Source: Chryseobacterium fluminis (lineage in GTDB: Bacteria; Bacteroidota; Bacteroidia; Flavobacteriales; Weeksellaceae). Taken from it: DNA of 64,000 bases. The notes under the pieces are model-generated. The model was not told the DNA's origin. It searched no databases and worked only from the letters and a program-made list of their open reading frames with translations. Below are positions 18,950-28,205 of the stretch, in pieces. Numbering within the stretch: position 1 is the first letter of the stretch; each line of letters starts with the position of its first letter. The stretch spans positions 2,542,001-2,606,000 of the forward strand of contig NZ_CP111121.1 of the NCBI RefSeq assembly GCF_026314945.1, in the 5' to 3' direction. A program made the translations under genes and the position numbers.

Positions 18950-20719
18950 TTATCTTAAATTATACATTTTCCCTTCATAGACCACACTTTCTGCCGAATC
19001 CGGAAAGTTTCTGATTTCAATGCCACTGATCCGTCTTGATGAACAATAGGGATTAACAATAAACTGAATAATTTTCTCTTGATCTGCATGAGCATCCACC
19101 CAAAAACAAACCTTGCTTCTTTTCTTAATGGACAACACTTTATATTTTTTAAAATCATAAAACAGGACTTCAGCTTTTTGAGCTTCATAAAAATTCAAAC
19201 CCATTCTCAAAATAAAAAAGCCGAACGCAGCTATGATGATTTTTGCAGAATTTTTAATGCTTGGTTTTAATATAGCAAACCTCATCAGATAAATAATCCA
19301 GTAAAGTGAGATCACCTCCATCAGATGCATTGCTATATTGTCGAAAAACGGGATTTGAAAACCGGAAAACCAGTGGATAGCATCTAATAAAATATGAATG
19401 ACCATATCATACGCTTTATTTATTAGCATAAAATCCAGTTCAAAAGCAATCAGGCCTGTCATTAAAAACGAAAAGATAATAATGAGTTCAGCAAATGGAA
19501 CAATGATGAAATTGGCTACGATAGAAATCAATGAAAACTGATGGAAATAATATAAAACCAGCGGTAGCGTAAATACCTGTGCAGAGATCGAAATCGAAAT
19601 GGTATTAAAAATTATTTTTTTAAACCAATGATCCTGTTTCGGAAAATATTTTAAGATAGGCTGATTTAACCAGAAAATTCCTAAGACAGCCAAAAAGCTT
19701 AACTGAAAGCCAACATCAAAAATCTGCCGGGTATCCATCATCAAAATAATAAGAGCCGATAGTGCCAGAGCATGCAGCAGATCCGGTTTTCTCTGCAGCA
19801 GAATATAAATAAAGTATACACTCAACATAATACATGACCTGACTACAGAATTTCCAAATCCTATAAATGCAGCAAAAAGCCATATAAAGATCAAACTGAG
19901 AATAATGGTATACTTTCTCAATGTAAACGGAAAAATTCTGACGAGTAAGGAGTGAAGCAACCCGAAAATTACAATGATATGAGTCCCCGAAATAGCAAGG
20001 AAATGTACCAATCCGGACCTGTTAAAATCCTTCACAGTCTGTGGATCTGTTTCTGTACGGTCGGCAAGGATGATTCCTTTAAGAAATTCGCGACTTTGTG
20101 AAGACATGGCTGTACTATCGATATTTTGGAGAACATTTAACCTTTTCTGAGAAAACTGTTCTCTCAGATTCACATCAGGTTTTGGAGCAGCGAAGATCTC
20201 ATCAGGAATATAGCACTGGTATCCGATATCTTTTCTGTTAAGATATTTTGAATAGTCAAACTGGAAATCATATTGCGGAGGTTTCGGCTCAGAAAGGTAG
20301 GCGTCAGCTTTATAATAGTGTATAAAATCCAATTCCCCGTGCTCCTTCGGAATATACACTACCGCATTGAATTGTTGATGTCCTGCCTGGATTACTGCTT
20401 CATATTTTTTATTCTTCTCGTTGGTGTTGAGTTTTTTAGAAATTTTAAATTTAATATTTTCATTTCGGGGAACGGAAATATTTTCAGATGAAAAAGTATT
20501 CTGTCTATGAATAAAAATCCCCATTGAAAAAAACATAAAACCCAACAGATAAGGCCGGATTTTAAAAAAGAAGTAGGACGTTAAAAAAGAAAAAATTATA
20601 ATAACCGCAGCAAATCCAACGATCAAAAAACAGATATCTTCATCCAGACAAAAATAATCCTGAAAAAAAATTCCGGAGATAAAGCAGATAGCGAGAATGA
20701 AAAGCGGCTGTTTATTCAA
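18950..20719 (-). CDS. comEC: ComEC/Rec2-type DNA uptake channel protein
   Basis: 589 residues. An N-terminal region with several membrane helices (DUF4131-like), a soluble beta-rich part (about 80-200), then the multi-helix Competence domain with the family signature HFLAISGTHIIVIFGLLHSLL near 230-250. The C-terminal metallo-beta-lactamase domain of longer ComEC proteins is absent; a short soluble tail of about 90 residues replaces it, as in many Bacteroidetes homologues. The start is an in-frame TTG at 20719; no ATG fits better. By family it carries single-stranded DNA through the inner membrane during transformation. Downstream of lpxB on the same strand with a 147-base gap. Confidence 0.88.
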   Translation of the reverse strand: MNKQPLFILAICFISGIFFQDYFCLDEDICFLIVGFAAVIIIFSFLTSYFFFKIRPYLLGFMFFSMGIFIHRQNTFSSENISVPRNENIKFKISKKLNTNEKNKKYEAVIQAGHQQFNAVVYIPKEHGELDFIHYYKADAYLSEPKPPQYDFQFDYSKYLNRKDIGYQCYIPDEIFAAPKPDVNLREQFSQKRLNVLQNIDSTAMSSQSREFLKGIILADRTETDPQTVKDFNRSGLVHFLAISGTHIIVIFGLLHSLLVRIFPFTLRKYTIILSLIFIWLFAAFIGFGNSVVRSCIMLSVYFIYILLQRKPDLLHALALSALIILMMDTRQIFDVGFQLSFLAVLGIFWLNQPILKYFPKQDHWFKKIIFNTISISISAQVFTLPLVLYYFHQFSLISIVANFIIVPFAELIIIFSFLMTGLIAFELDFMLINKAYDMVIHILLDAIHWFSGFQIPFFDNIAMHLMEVISLYWIIYLMRFAILKPSIKNSAKIIIAAFGFFILRMGLNFYEAQKAEVLFYDFKKYKVLSIKKRSKVCFWVDAHADQEKIIQFIVNPYCSSRRISGIEIRNFPDSAESVVYEGKMYNLR

Positions 20720-20866
20720 GCATATGATTTTCGGTATCCAAAACTATTGATAGAATTGAATAATCACAAATCAAAACTTCGGAACTTCCAAAGTCAGGCT
20801 ATTTCCGGTGTATTAAATAAAAATCACAGAAAAAACTTCTACGATATGGGTAAATAATTCAATAAT

Positions 20867-21970
20867 TTAAACTTTTAAAATGACCTCAGCAGCTTTTTCA
20901 CTTGCTCCGCTGCCGCCCAGTTTCTGTCGTAAAAGTTCGTATTCCTTTAGAATCCCGATTCTCTTTTCGCCGTCTATAATTTTTCTAAGTTCCTCCACAA
21001 GATTTTTCGTATTAAGATTGTTCTGAATGAGTTCTTTTACCACTTCCCGATCCATAATCAGATTAACTAAAGAGATGTAACTGATATTTTTGACCAATCG
21101 TTTGGCAATGGCGTAGGAAATTTTACTTCCTCTGTAGCAGACCACTTCCGGAATATTTAATAAGGCTGTTTCCAGGGTTGCGGTTCCGGAAGTCACGAGC
21201 GCTGCCTTCGAGCACCTTAATAAATCATAGGTTCTGTTCGAAACAAAGTGTACATTTTCATCTGTATATTTCTGATAAAATTCTTTCGGAAGACTTGGCG
21301 CTCCGGCGATGACAAACTGATATTCTTTAAAATAGGGTCTTACGGAAAGCATAATGTCCAGCATCTTTTCCACTTCCTGCTTTCTGGAACCCGGCAAAAG
21401 GGCAATGATTTCTTTTTCGTTTAACCTGTTTTCCGATTTAAAATTCTCTATATTGATGTCCTTGAGGTCGGAAATGGCATCTAATAAAGGGTGCCCGACA
21501 AAGTGAGAATGAACACCGTGTTTTTTATAAAAATCTTCTTCAAAGGGAAGAATCACCATCATTTCATCCACATATTTTCTGATCACTTCTACCCTGCCTT
21601 CTTTCCAGGCCCAGAGTTGAGGAGAAATATAATAGATTACTTTTATTCCGAGTTCTTTTGCAAATTTTGCGATCCTTAAATTAAATCCGGGATAATCTAC
21701 CAGAATTAAAATGTCCGGCCGGTGGTTTCTGATATCTTCCTTGCAGAATTTAATATTATTCAGAATCGTACGCAGGTTTTTAGCCACTTCCAAAAAGCCC
21801 ATAAAAGCCAGATCTTTATAATGCTTTACCATTATGCCACCTTGTGCCGCCATCAGATCACCACCCCAAAAACGAAATTCTGCATGGGAATCTTTTTGTT
21901 TAAGTGCTTTTATCAGATTACTTCCGTGTAAATCTCCGGAAGCTTCACCTGCGATAATGTAATACTTCAT
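20867..21970 (-). CDS. lpxB: Lipid-A-disaccharide synthase
   Basis: 367 residues, a normal length. The N-terminus MKYYIIAGEASGDLHGSNLIKAL is diagnostic, followed by FWGGDLMAAQGG, the substrate loop YYISPQLWAWKEGR and the nucleotide-binding LLPGSRKQEVEKML. Joins UDP-2,3-diacylglucosamine to lipid X to form the lipid A disaccharide backbone at the inner-membrane face. Followed by comEC. It diverges from the DUF2480 gene on the plus strand, with about 150 bases between the two starts. Confidence 0.96.
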   Translation of the reverse strand: MKYYIIAGEASGDLHGSNLIKALKQKDSHAEFRFWGGDLMAAQGGIMVKHYKDLAFMGFLEVAKNLRTILNNIKFCKEDIRNHRPDILILVDYPGFNLRIAKFAKELGIKVIYYISPQLWAWKEGRVEVIRKYVDEMMVILPFEEDFYKKHGVHSHFVGHPLLDAISDLKDINIENFKSENRLNEKEIIALLPGSRKQEVEKMLDIMLSVRPYFKEYQFVIAGAPSLPKEFYQKYTDENVHFVSNRTYDLLRCSKAALVTSGTATLETALLNIPEVVCYRGSKISYAIAKRLVKNISYISLVNLIMDREVVKELIQNNLNTKNLVEELRKIIDGEKRIGILKEYELLRQKLGGSGASEKAAEVILKV

Positions 21971-22126
21971 CTTATGAAATCTCTTATTATTATAGTTTCC
22001 TGAAAGCTCCTTTCATTTTTCTGTAAGGTCATCTGAATTATGGGAGGCTTCTATGATAGGAATAGAGAACAAAATAAGCCGTTATAAAATCTTAATTTGT
22101 AAATTTGTTCAAAGATAATGATAAAA

Positions 22127-22636
22127 ATGTCAGAAGAATTTGAAATCCGAAATAAAGTTGCGGAAAGCGGTTTAATCAATTTTGATCTTACCGATCTTGT
22201 TCCGAAGGGCCTGAGAAAAGGAATAGATCTTAAGGATTTTCTTTTCATGGAAATGATTTTAAAAGAAAAAGACTTCCGCGAAAAAGTAGCAGCTATTAAT
22301 ACTGAAGACTATCAGGATGCTTACGTCTACATTTATAATTCTGCCGATGCGATTGTTCCCCTTTGGGCTTATTTTTTAATCACGGCAAAGCTTACAGGGG
22401 TAACTAAAAAAATAGTTTTCGGAAACCGTGAAGATCTGGAAGTTCTTTTAATGCATAACGCCGTTCAGACCTATGATTTTGAAGAAATGAGAGGAAAACG
22501 GGTTTTGGTAAAAGGGTGTTCTGACAAAGAAATTCCAGAAAATGCATACATCGAATTGGTGGAACAGCTGCAGCCTCTTGTCAAGTCTTTAATGTTCGGA
22601 GAAGCATGTTCAAATGTACCTATTCTAAAAAATTAA
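22127..22636 (+). CDS. DUF2480 family protein
   Basis: 169 residues from the ATG at 22127 (MSEEFEIRNKVAESG); an in-frame ATG three codons earlier (22118) is possible. Recognised as the Bacteroidetes DUF2480 family by NKVAESGLINFDL, YIYNSADAIVPLWAYFLI, VLVKGCSD and QPLVKSLMFGEACSNVP. Soluble, cytoplasmic, no signal or membrane helix. The Cys residues in KGCSD and EACSNVP are family-conserved as remembered, so a metal or cluster role is conceivable. Function unknown. A TAAATTTG box (22100-22107) lies close upstream. Confidence 0.85.
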   Translation: MSEEFEIRNKVAESGLINFDLTDLVPKGLRKGIDLKDFLFMEMILKEKDFREKVAAINTEDYQDAYVYIYNSADAIVPLWAYFLITAKLTGVTKKIVFGNREDLEVLLMHNAVQTYDFEEMRGKRVLVKGCSDKEIPENAYIELVEQLQPLVKSLMFGEACSNVPILKN

Positions 22637-22755
22637 TCTGAAAATCAGCACCTTATAGGATATCTTAAAATTTGGTTATAATTTTTGTTAAAAAAAAGGG
22701 TTAGGGAATATTTTTTGATAACTTTGATTCTCTTAACAATTAAATAAACACAATT

Positions 22756-23418
22756 ATGAGTTTAATCGATCTACTGACAGGCAATACCGGAACCCAGGTT
22801 GCCGAAAAAGCTGAAAATAAATTCGGAATCAGCAGAAATCAGATTCTGGCTTTATTAGCCGTTGCTGCCCCGCTTATTATTTCTTACCTAAGAAACAAAT
22901 CTCAGGATGCTAAAGAAGCTGAAGCGCTGAATAATGCATTGGATAAGGACCATGACGGAAGTATTTTAAATGATGTTTCACAGGCAGAATCAAGAGAAGG
23001 AGAAGGAAGTTCCATCCTGAACCATATTTTTGGAGGCGATAAACAAAATGTAGAAAACAGGTTATCTCAGAATACGGGAATTTCCATCGATAAAATCGGA
23101 CCTGTATTAGCGATGCTGGCTCCTGTTATCATGGGCTATATCGGTAAAGAAAAACAGCAGAACAATGTCGGAGCCGGTGGTTTGGGAGATCTGTTGGGGG
23201 GAATCCTTGGAAATGCCTCTAACCAGGCTCAGAATCAACAATCCAGTCCGCTGAATGATATTTTAGGCAGCATGCTTGGCGGGAACTCATCTCAATCCTC
23301 AGGAAATCCGCTGAATGACATTTTGGGAAGTGTTCTTGGAGGTAACAACAATAACCAGGATAAAAAGCAGAGCGGAGGCGGATTGGGAGATCTCCTTGGC
23401 GGACTGTTCGGAAAATAA
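22756..23418 (+). CDS. DUF937 family protein with Gly/Leu-rich repeats
   Basis: 220 residues. The DUF937 core covers about 1-140 (ISRNQILALLAVAAPLIISYLRNK, then DKIGPVLAMLAPVIMGYIGK), two copies of a helical pattern. The C-terminal part is a chain of short repeats, GLGDLLGGILG, PLNDILGSMLGG, PLNDILGSVLGG and GLGDLLGGLFG, separated by Asn/Gln/Ser linkers. No signal peptide. DUF937 proteins resemble YidB-like bacterial proteins of unknown role. A TAACTTTG box (22719-22726) precedes the gene and a terminator follows. Confidence 0.85.
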   Translation: MSLIDLLTGNTGTQVAEKAENKFGISRNQILALLAVAAPLIISYLRNKSQDAKEAEALNNALDKDHDGSILNDVSQAESREGEGSSILNHIFGGDKQNVENRLSQNTGISIDKIGPVLAMLAPVIMGYIGKEKQQNNVGAGGLGDLLGGILGNASNQAQNQQSSPLNDILGSMLGGNSSQSSGNPLNDILGSVLGGNNNNQDKKQSGGGLGDLLGGLFGK

Positions 23419-23435
23419 TTTAATTTTGTAATATC

Positions 23436-23468
23436 AAAAAAGACCAGAGAGAATCTTTGGTCTTTTTT
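23436..23468. terminator. Bidirectional terminator between DUF937 gene and bTHX gene
   Basis: AAAAAAGACCA...TGGTCTTTTTT with inner pairing (AGA/TCT). A-T tracts on both sides can serve both converging genes. Confidence 0.85.
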
Positions 23469-23476
23469 ATTTTTGA

Positions 23477-23593
23477 TTACTTCGCTTTTTCCTCTGAAGC
23501 TGTGTGAGATTTCGAAGCTTTCCTAGGTCTTCTTTTACCATAACTTCCATTGTTAATTTTTCCTCTTTTGGATTTCTTATCTCCTTTTCCCAT
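23477..23593 (-). CDS. Small ribosomal subunit protein bTHX
   Basis: A 38-codon gene: MGKGDKKSKRGKINNGSY at the N-terminus, then GKRRPRKASKS and an acidic end EEKAK. The MGKGDKK.(K/R)RGKI..G(S/T)(Y/F)G.RRP(R/K)K pattern is that of the tiny basic bTHX protein, which binds 16S rRNA in the head of the 30S subunit in Thermus and Bacteroidetes. Shares a terminator with the converging DUF937 gene. Such short genes are often missed in annotation. Confidence 0.88.
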   Translation of the reverse strand: MGKGDKKSKRGKINNGSYGKRRPRKASKSHTASEEKAK

Positions 23594-23763
23594 AATATTT
23601 AAGTATTTTGTTGATGAATACGAATTTAAAAAACATGTCTTAGAATTCAAAGCATCAGGCTGTTAAAATTTTTATAAAATATTTGCTTAAGGTTCTTAAG
23701 ACTGAAAATTCCAAAACTAAAAAATACATATGAAGATATAATGTGACGCGCTCTGATCCCCGT

Positions 23764-25158
23764 TTATACTTTTACCGTTTTCCATCGTCCTTTTTTGAAC
23801 AGCATAAAAGCGAGAACCGTGATTAAGGTTTCTGCTGCCGGGATCGATATAAAAACACCCTTAGGTCCCATTTCATAATGCCGCGAAAGAAAATAAGCTA
23901 AAGGAATCTGAAAAAGCCAGAACCCGAGAACATTTACCCACGTCGGCGTCCAGGTATCTCCGGCTCCGTTGAAGGCATTGATCATTACCATTCCGATTCC
24001 ATAGAACACAAAACCGGTACTCATGATATGCAGGGCATTTTTAGCAAAACTCTTGATCTCCGCTTCCTTTGTAAAGAAGCTTACAAGAAAATCCCCTAAA
24101 AAGAAAAATATAAGACTTACCGTCAGCATAAAAAATACGTTATACTTTACTGTTTTCAACACCGACTGTTCGGCACGCAACATTTCACCGGCTCCCATAT
24201 TCTGCCCGACCAGTGTGGACGCTGCATTACTCAGTCCCCAGGCAGGAAGCATAAAAAACATCATCAGCCGGAGAGCCGTCTGGTAACCTGCCGAAGCGTT
24301 TTCCCCTCCTGTAGTGGCTACCAGCTGCGCTAAAAATATCCAGCTGCAGGAAGCAATGACGAACTGAAAAATTCCCGGCGTAGCAATTTTGACGATTGAT
24401 TTTATCATTTTAAGATCCGGAGCGAAATAGGTTTTTCTGATTTTTATCTGAGAATCGGCAATGAGGAGGTGATACAGCTGATAAAGAACCCCGATGCTTC
24501 TGCCGATCGTTGTTGCTACAGCCGCACCGGTGAGTCCCATTGCAGGGACAGGCCCGAAACCCTTTATCAGAACCGGGCAAAGGATAATGTTGGCAATATT
24601 GGCTATCCACAGGCTTTTCATCGCAACAGCAGCATTTCCCGCGCCCCTGAAGATTCCGTTAATTAAAAACAAAAGCATAATGATCACACTGCTTCCCACC
24701 ATAATTCTCGTGAAATCTTTTCCGAAAGCTGCCGCTTCAGGTTTTGAACCCATCATCACTAAAATCTCTTCAGCATAAACCACACCCACTACGCTCAGGA
24801 TAAAAGTCACTACAAAAGAGACCAGTATTACCTGCGCAGCACTTTTTGAAGCCTGTTCGGGATTTTTCTCTCCTACCCGTCTTGCGACCAAAGCGGTGGC
24901 CGCCATACTCATTCCGATCGCAATAGAATACATAACAGAAAGTACAGATTCGGTTAACCCCACAGTCTGTATGGCATACCCGCTTTCTTTTAAATGCCCT
25001 ACAAAATAAAGATCTACCAAAGCAAAGACAGATTCCATGGCCATTTCCAGCATCATCGGAATAGCCAGTAAAAGAACGGCATTTCTAATACTCACTTTGG
25101 TATAATCCACCTCTTCTCCACTTAAAGATTTCCGTATAAAATCAAAATATTTTTTCAT
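23764..25158 (-). CDS. MATE family multidrug/sodium antiporter
   Basis: 464 residues from the Met at 25158 (MKKYFDFIRKSL); an alternative Met six codons earlier gives no added family similarity. Twelve hydrophobic segments in two matching halves, with the typical MATE N-terminal stretch AIPMMLEMAMESVFALVDLYFVGHL and LVARRVGEKN. By family it exports organic cations or drugs in exchange for sodium or protons across the inner membrane; substrate not predictable. A TACTTTTG box (25189-25182) lies 24 bases upstream. Stands alone. Confidence 0.9.
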   Translation of the reverse strand: MKKYFDFIRKSLSGEEVDYTKVSIRNAVLLLAIPMMLEMAMESVFALVDLYFVGHLKESGYAIQTVGLTESVLSVMYSIAIGMSMAATALVARRVGEKNPEQASKSAAQVILVSFVVTFILSVVGVVYAEEILVMMGSKPEAAAFGKDFTRIMVGSSVIIMLLFLINGIFRGAGNAAVAMKSLWIANIANIILCPVLIKGFGPVPAMGLTGAAVATTIGRSIGVLYQLYHLLIADSQIKIRKTYFAPDLKMIKSIVKIATPGIFQFVIASCSWIFLAQLVATTGGENASAGYQTALRLMMFFMLPAWGLSNAASTLVGQNMGAGEMLRAEQSVLKTVKYNVFFMLTVSLIFFFLGDFLVSFFTKEAEIKSFAKNALHIMSTGFVFYGIGMVMINAFNGAGDTWTPTWVNVLGFWLFQIPLAYFLSRHYEMGPKGVFISIPAAETLITVLAFMLFKKGRWKTVKV

Positions 25159-25219
25159 TTTGCATCCGTTTCTCACCGTTTCAAAAGTACAAATTCAAAT
25201 CTTATTAAAACTTAGTATG

Positions 25220-25246
25220 TTGAGTCAAAAATTTACTTTAGTTTTG
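25220..25246 (+). promoter_or_regulatory. Promoter of the ankyrin-repeat gene
   Basis: TTG (25220-25222), 16 bases, then TAGTTTTG (25239-25246), 21 bases before the ATG at 25268. Spacing is one base short of the usual range. Confidence 0.45.
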
Positions 25247-25267
25247 TATATTCATTAAAAATAGGTC

Positions 25268-25705
25268 ATGAAGAAAACAGTATCTACAATATTAGTCTTT
25301 GGTATTTCAATTTTTGCTAATCTGTTATGGGCACAGGAAATAACTAAAGAACAAATGCAGGCCTTCCAGACCGATCAGGTTGAAGCTTTCAAGAAGAATT
25401 TTTCGAAGGATGATTTTAATACATGTTTTGCTGTAAAAGAAAACTCCTTCAGCTTACTGAACTTAAGTGTGAAATACGACCGGAAGAATATTTTCAGTTA
25501 TTTAGTGGACAACAATGCCGATGTTAATAAAATTTGTGGCGGACAAAGCCCATTAATGATTGCAGGAAGATATGGAAAAGCAGATCTTGCCAAAACACTT
25601 CTTAAAAAAGGAGCCCAAAAAAATCTGAAAAATGAAAAGGGGGAAACAGCAAAAGACATTGCTGTGAAATATAAACAAGAATCTCTGACCTCAGTTTTGA
25701 AATAA
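25268..25705 (+). CDS. Exported ankyrin-repeat protein
   Basis: 145 residues with a signal peptide (MKKTVSTILVFGISIFANLLWAQ). Residues about 55-140 form two to three ankyrin repeats (NLSVKYDRKNIFSYLVDNNADVN, PLMIAGRYGKADLAKTLLKKGA, AKDIAVKYKQESL). Predicted periplasmic; ankyrin repeats bind other proteins, but no partner is evident. A terminator follows directly, so it is monocistronic. Confidence 0.88.
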   Translation: MKKTVSTILVFGISIFANLLWAQEITKEQMQAFQTDQVEAFKKNFSKDDFNTCFAVKENSFSLLNLSVKYDRKNIFSYLVDNNADVNKICGGQSPLMIAGRYGKADLAKTLLKKGAQKNLKNEKGETAKDIAVKYKQESLTSVLK

Positions 25706-25725
25706 AAATGCTTAAAATACCATTT

Positions 25726-25750
25726 AAAAACTTCCGAAAGGGAGTTTTTT
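25726..25750 (+). terminator. Terminator of the ankyrin-repeat gene
   Basis: AAAAACTTCC-GAAA-GGGAGTTTTTTT, with one G-T pair in the stem, a stable GAAA loop and a T tract. Confidence 0.85.
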
Positions 25751-25782
25751 TGTTTTTAAAACCTTCAAAAATCTTATCTTTG
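25749..25782 (+). promoter_or_regulatory. Promoter of aspS
   Basis: TTTG (25749-25752), 22 bases, then TATCTTTG (25775-25782), a common form of the Bacteroidetes -7 box. It leaves an unusually long leader of about 105 bases before the aspS start; no attenuator hairpin is obvious in it. Confidence 0.65.
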
Positions 25783-25894
25783 CAGTCGGAAAATTCAATG
25801 GTTCTGTTTTTATTTTTCAGGTTTGATATTCAAAACTTTAAACTGTAAAAACGGAAACCCTGAATTTTATATACTGAACTTTAAACAAATATTT

Positions 25895-27649
25895 ATGTTT
25901 CGATCGCACACAAACGGAGAATTATCTCTTCAACATCTTAATGAAAAAGTTACACTATCGGGATGGGTACAGACCATCCGCGATAAAGGATTTATGATTT
26001 GGATAGATCTTCGGGATCGTTACGGAATTACCCAGCTTGTTTTTGACCAGGACCGTTCGACAGCGGAATTAATGGAAAACGCAAAAAAGCTGGGACGTGA
26101 ATTTGTCATTCAGGTAACAGGACGTGTTATCGAAAGAGTAAGCAAAAACCCCAATATTCCAACCGGAGAGATTGAAATTCTGGTTGAAAAATTAGAAGTT
26201 CTTAACGAATCTCAGCTTCCCCCTTTTACGATTGAGGATGAAACGGATGGCGGTGAAGAATTAAGAATGAAATACCGATATCTGGATATCAGAAGAGCCC
26301 CGGTGAGAGATAAACTGATCTTCCGTCACAAGATGGCGCAAAAGGTAAGAAATTATCTTTCAGATGAAGGATTTATTGAAGTTGAAACTCCTGTTTTAAT
26401 TAAGTCCACTCCGGAAGGAGCGAGAGATTTTGTGGTACCAAGCAGGATGAATCCCGGACAGTTTTATGCTCTTCCACAATCTCCACAGACCTTCAAACAA
26501 TTGTTGATGGTAGGTGGAATGGATAAATATTTCCAGATCGTGAAATGTTTCCGTGATGAGGACCTTAGAGCAGACAGGCAGCCGGAATTTACACAAATCG
26601 ACTGTGAAATGGCCTTCGTAGAGCAGGAAGATGTCATGAATGTCTTTGAAGGGATGACGAAAACGCTGATTAAAGATATTACAGGTCAGGAATTCGGAGC
26701 ATTCCCAAGAATGACTTTCGCAGATGCGATGCAGAAATACGGAAATGACAAACCGGACATCCGTTTCGGAATGGAGTTCGTGGAACTGAACGACCTGGTA
26801 AAGGGAAAAGATTTCAAAATATTTGATGAAGCTGAACTGGTAGTCGGAATCAATGTAGAAGGATGTGCGGATTACACAAGAAAACAGATCGATGAGCTCG
26901 TGGATTGGGTAAAAAGACCGCAGATCGGAGCTTCAGGAATGATTTGGGCGAAGTTCCAGAATGATGGGGTAAAAACTTCTTCTGTGAATAAATTTTACAA
27001 CGAAGAAGATCTATCGAAAATCATCGACAGATTCGGAGCAAAAGAAGGCGATCTGATGTTGATCCTTTCCGGAAACGAGCATAAGGTGAGAACTCAGCTT
27101 TCTGCATTGAGAATGGAGCTTGGAAACCGTTTAGGCTTAAGAAAAGGGGATGTATTTGCTCCACTATGGGTAGTAGATTTTCCATTATTGGAGTTTGATG
27201 AGGAAAGCGGACGTTATCACGCGATGCACCACCCTTTCACTTCTCCGAAACCTGAAGATATCCACTTACTGGAAACTGATCCCGGAAAAGCAAGGGCCAA
27301 CGCGTACGATATGGTATTGAACGGAAACGAAATCGGAGGAGGTTCTATCAGAATTTTTGATAAAGAATTGCAGTCAAGAATGTTTGACCTTTTAGGATTC
27401 TCCAAAGAAGAGGCAGAAGCGCAGTTCGGATTTTTAATGAACGCCTTCAAATACGGAGCACCGCCTCACGGGGGTCTGGCATTCGGATTTGACCGTCTGG
27501 TAGCTATTCTTGACGGCAATGAAGTCATCAGAGACTATATCGCGTTCCCTAAGAATAATTCCGGACGGGATGTAATGATCGATGCACCTGCAGCTATTGC
27601 TGATGAACAGCTCGACGAATTGGAATTACGATTGAATTTAAAAGCATAA
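25895..27649 (+). CDS. aspS: Aspartate-tRNA ligase
   Basis: 584 residues from the ATG at 25895 ([11 protein letters not shown]); a longer in-frame reading from 25823 lacks family support. N-terminal OB-fold anticodon-binding domain ([24 protein letters not shown]), class II catalytic core with motif 2 ([21 protein letters not shown]) and motif 3 ([13 protein letters not shown]), and the bacterial GAD insert between them. Charges tRNA-Asp for translation. Whether it is discriminating or also charges tRNA-Asn cannot be read here. Confidence 0.97.
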   Translation: MFRSHTNGELSLQHLNEKVTLSGWVQTIRDKGFMIWIDLRDRYGITQLVFDQDRSTAELMENAKKLGREFVIQVTGRVIERVSKNPNIPTGEIEILVEKLEVLNESQLPPFTIEDETDGGEELRMKYRYLDIRRAPVRDKLIFRHKMAQKVRNYLSDEGFIEVETPVLIKSTPEGARDFVVPSRMNPGQFYALPQSPQTFKQLLMVGGMDKYFQIVKCFRDEDLRADRQPEFTQIDCEMAFVEQEDVMNVFEGMTKTLIKDITGQEFGAFPRMTFADAMQKYGNDKPDIRFGMEFVELNDLVKGKDFKIFDEAELVVGINVEGCADYTRKQIDELVDWVKRPQIGASGMIWAKFQNDGVKTSSVNKFYNEEDLSKIIDRFGAKEGDLMLILSGNEHKVRTQLSALRMELGNRLGLRKGDVFAPLWVVDFPLLEFDEESGRYHAMHHPFTSPKPEDIHLLETDPGKARANAYDMVLNGNEIGGGSIRIFDKELQSRMFDLLGFSKEEAEAQFGFLMNAFKYGAPPHGGLAFGFDRLVAILDGNEVIRDYIAFPKNNSGRDVMIDAPAAIADEQLDELELRLNLKA

Positions 27650-27654
27650 ATCAG

Positions 27655-27681
27655 AAGCGGAGATTTTTTCTCCGCTTTTTT
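27655..27681 (+). terminator. Terminator of aspS
   Basis: Stem GCGGAGA/TCTCCGC with a T loop, then a run of seven T. The same 7-base-pair stem recurs in inverted orientation at 28907-28923. Confidence 0.9.
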
Positions 27682-27685
27682 TATT

Positions 27686-28204
27686 ATGAGTACACTTATC
27701 TTAATACTTTCTGCCTTCGGATATATTTCGGCCATTATCGGAATTATATTCTGCCTTTTAGCGTTCGCAAAAAAAATGCTTTACTATCCTTCTAATGTAC
27801 AAGAGAACGTTTCAGAGAATTTATATGTTGCAGGAACTCTGATTGCCATTAGTTTCATTTGTTTTTTGGGTGGAAAACAACTTATAAAATCCAATTTTCA
27901 GAATAGTTTACAGAACAGTAAAATTACCTCTGCTGAAATTAATGGCATTTTTTTCAGTCAGGATGATCTGAAAGGTGTTTTCAATAATTTTCAGGGTACA
28001 GAAGGTCGTTACAGGTGTGATCATTTTACAGGATTTATCAATTTTGAAAATAATGAAAGTATTCCTATTGAAGTAATCAGGCACTGTTATGAAAAGAACA
28101 GGTACATTATTATTTCTAAAAAATATGATATGGATGCCGACATTGGAGATATAAAAACATCAAAATTCAATTATATTCAAAACGATACAATAAAGACCTA
28201 CTGA
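27686..28204 (+). CDS. Uncharacterised membrane protein, first of a two-gene cassette
   Basis: 172 residues, not recognised. Two hydrophobic segments near residues 3-26 and 48-62 are followed by a soluble domain of about 105 residues with no signature; two Cys flank it (RYRCDHFTGF and RHCYEK). The ATG lies only four bases after the aspS terminator, so it depends on read-through, an internal start inside the T-rich tail, or a promoter inside aspS. One base separates its stop from the next ATG, so the pair is co-transcribed. Confidence 0.75.
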   Translation: MSTLILILSAFGYISAIIGIIFCLLAFAKKMLYYPSNVQENVSENLYVAGTLIAISFICFLGGKQLIKSNFQNSLQNSKITSAEINGIFFSQDDLKGVFNNFQGTEGRYRCDHFTGFINFENNESIPIEVIRHCYEKNRYIIISKKYDMDADIGDIKTSKFNYIQNDTIKTY

Positions 28205-28205
28205 T

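Noticed and set aside
20867..22636. surE expected beside lpxB as in many flavobacteria
   Set aside because: No stationary-phase survival protein motif is present; the upstream neighbour is DUF2480.
25783..25894. Riboswitch or T-box in the long aspS leader
   Set aside because: No T-box sequence, no conserved aptamer features and no terminator/antiterminator pair visible in the leader.
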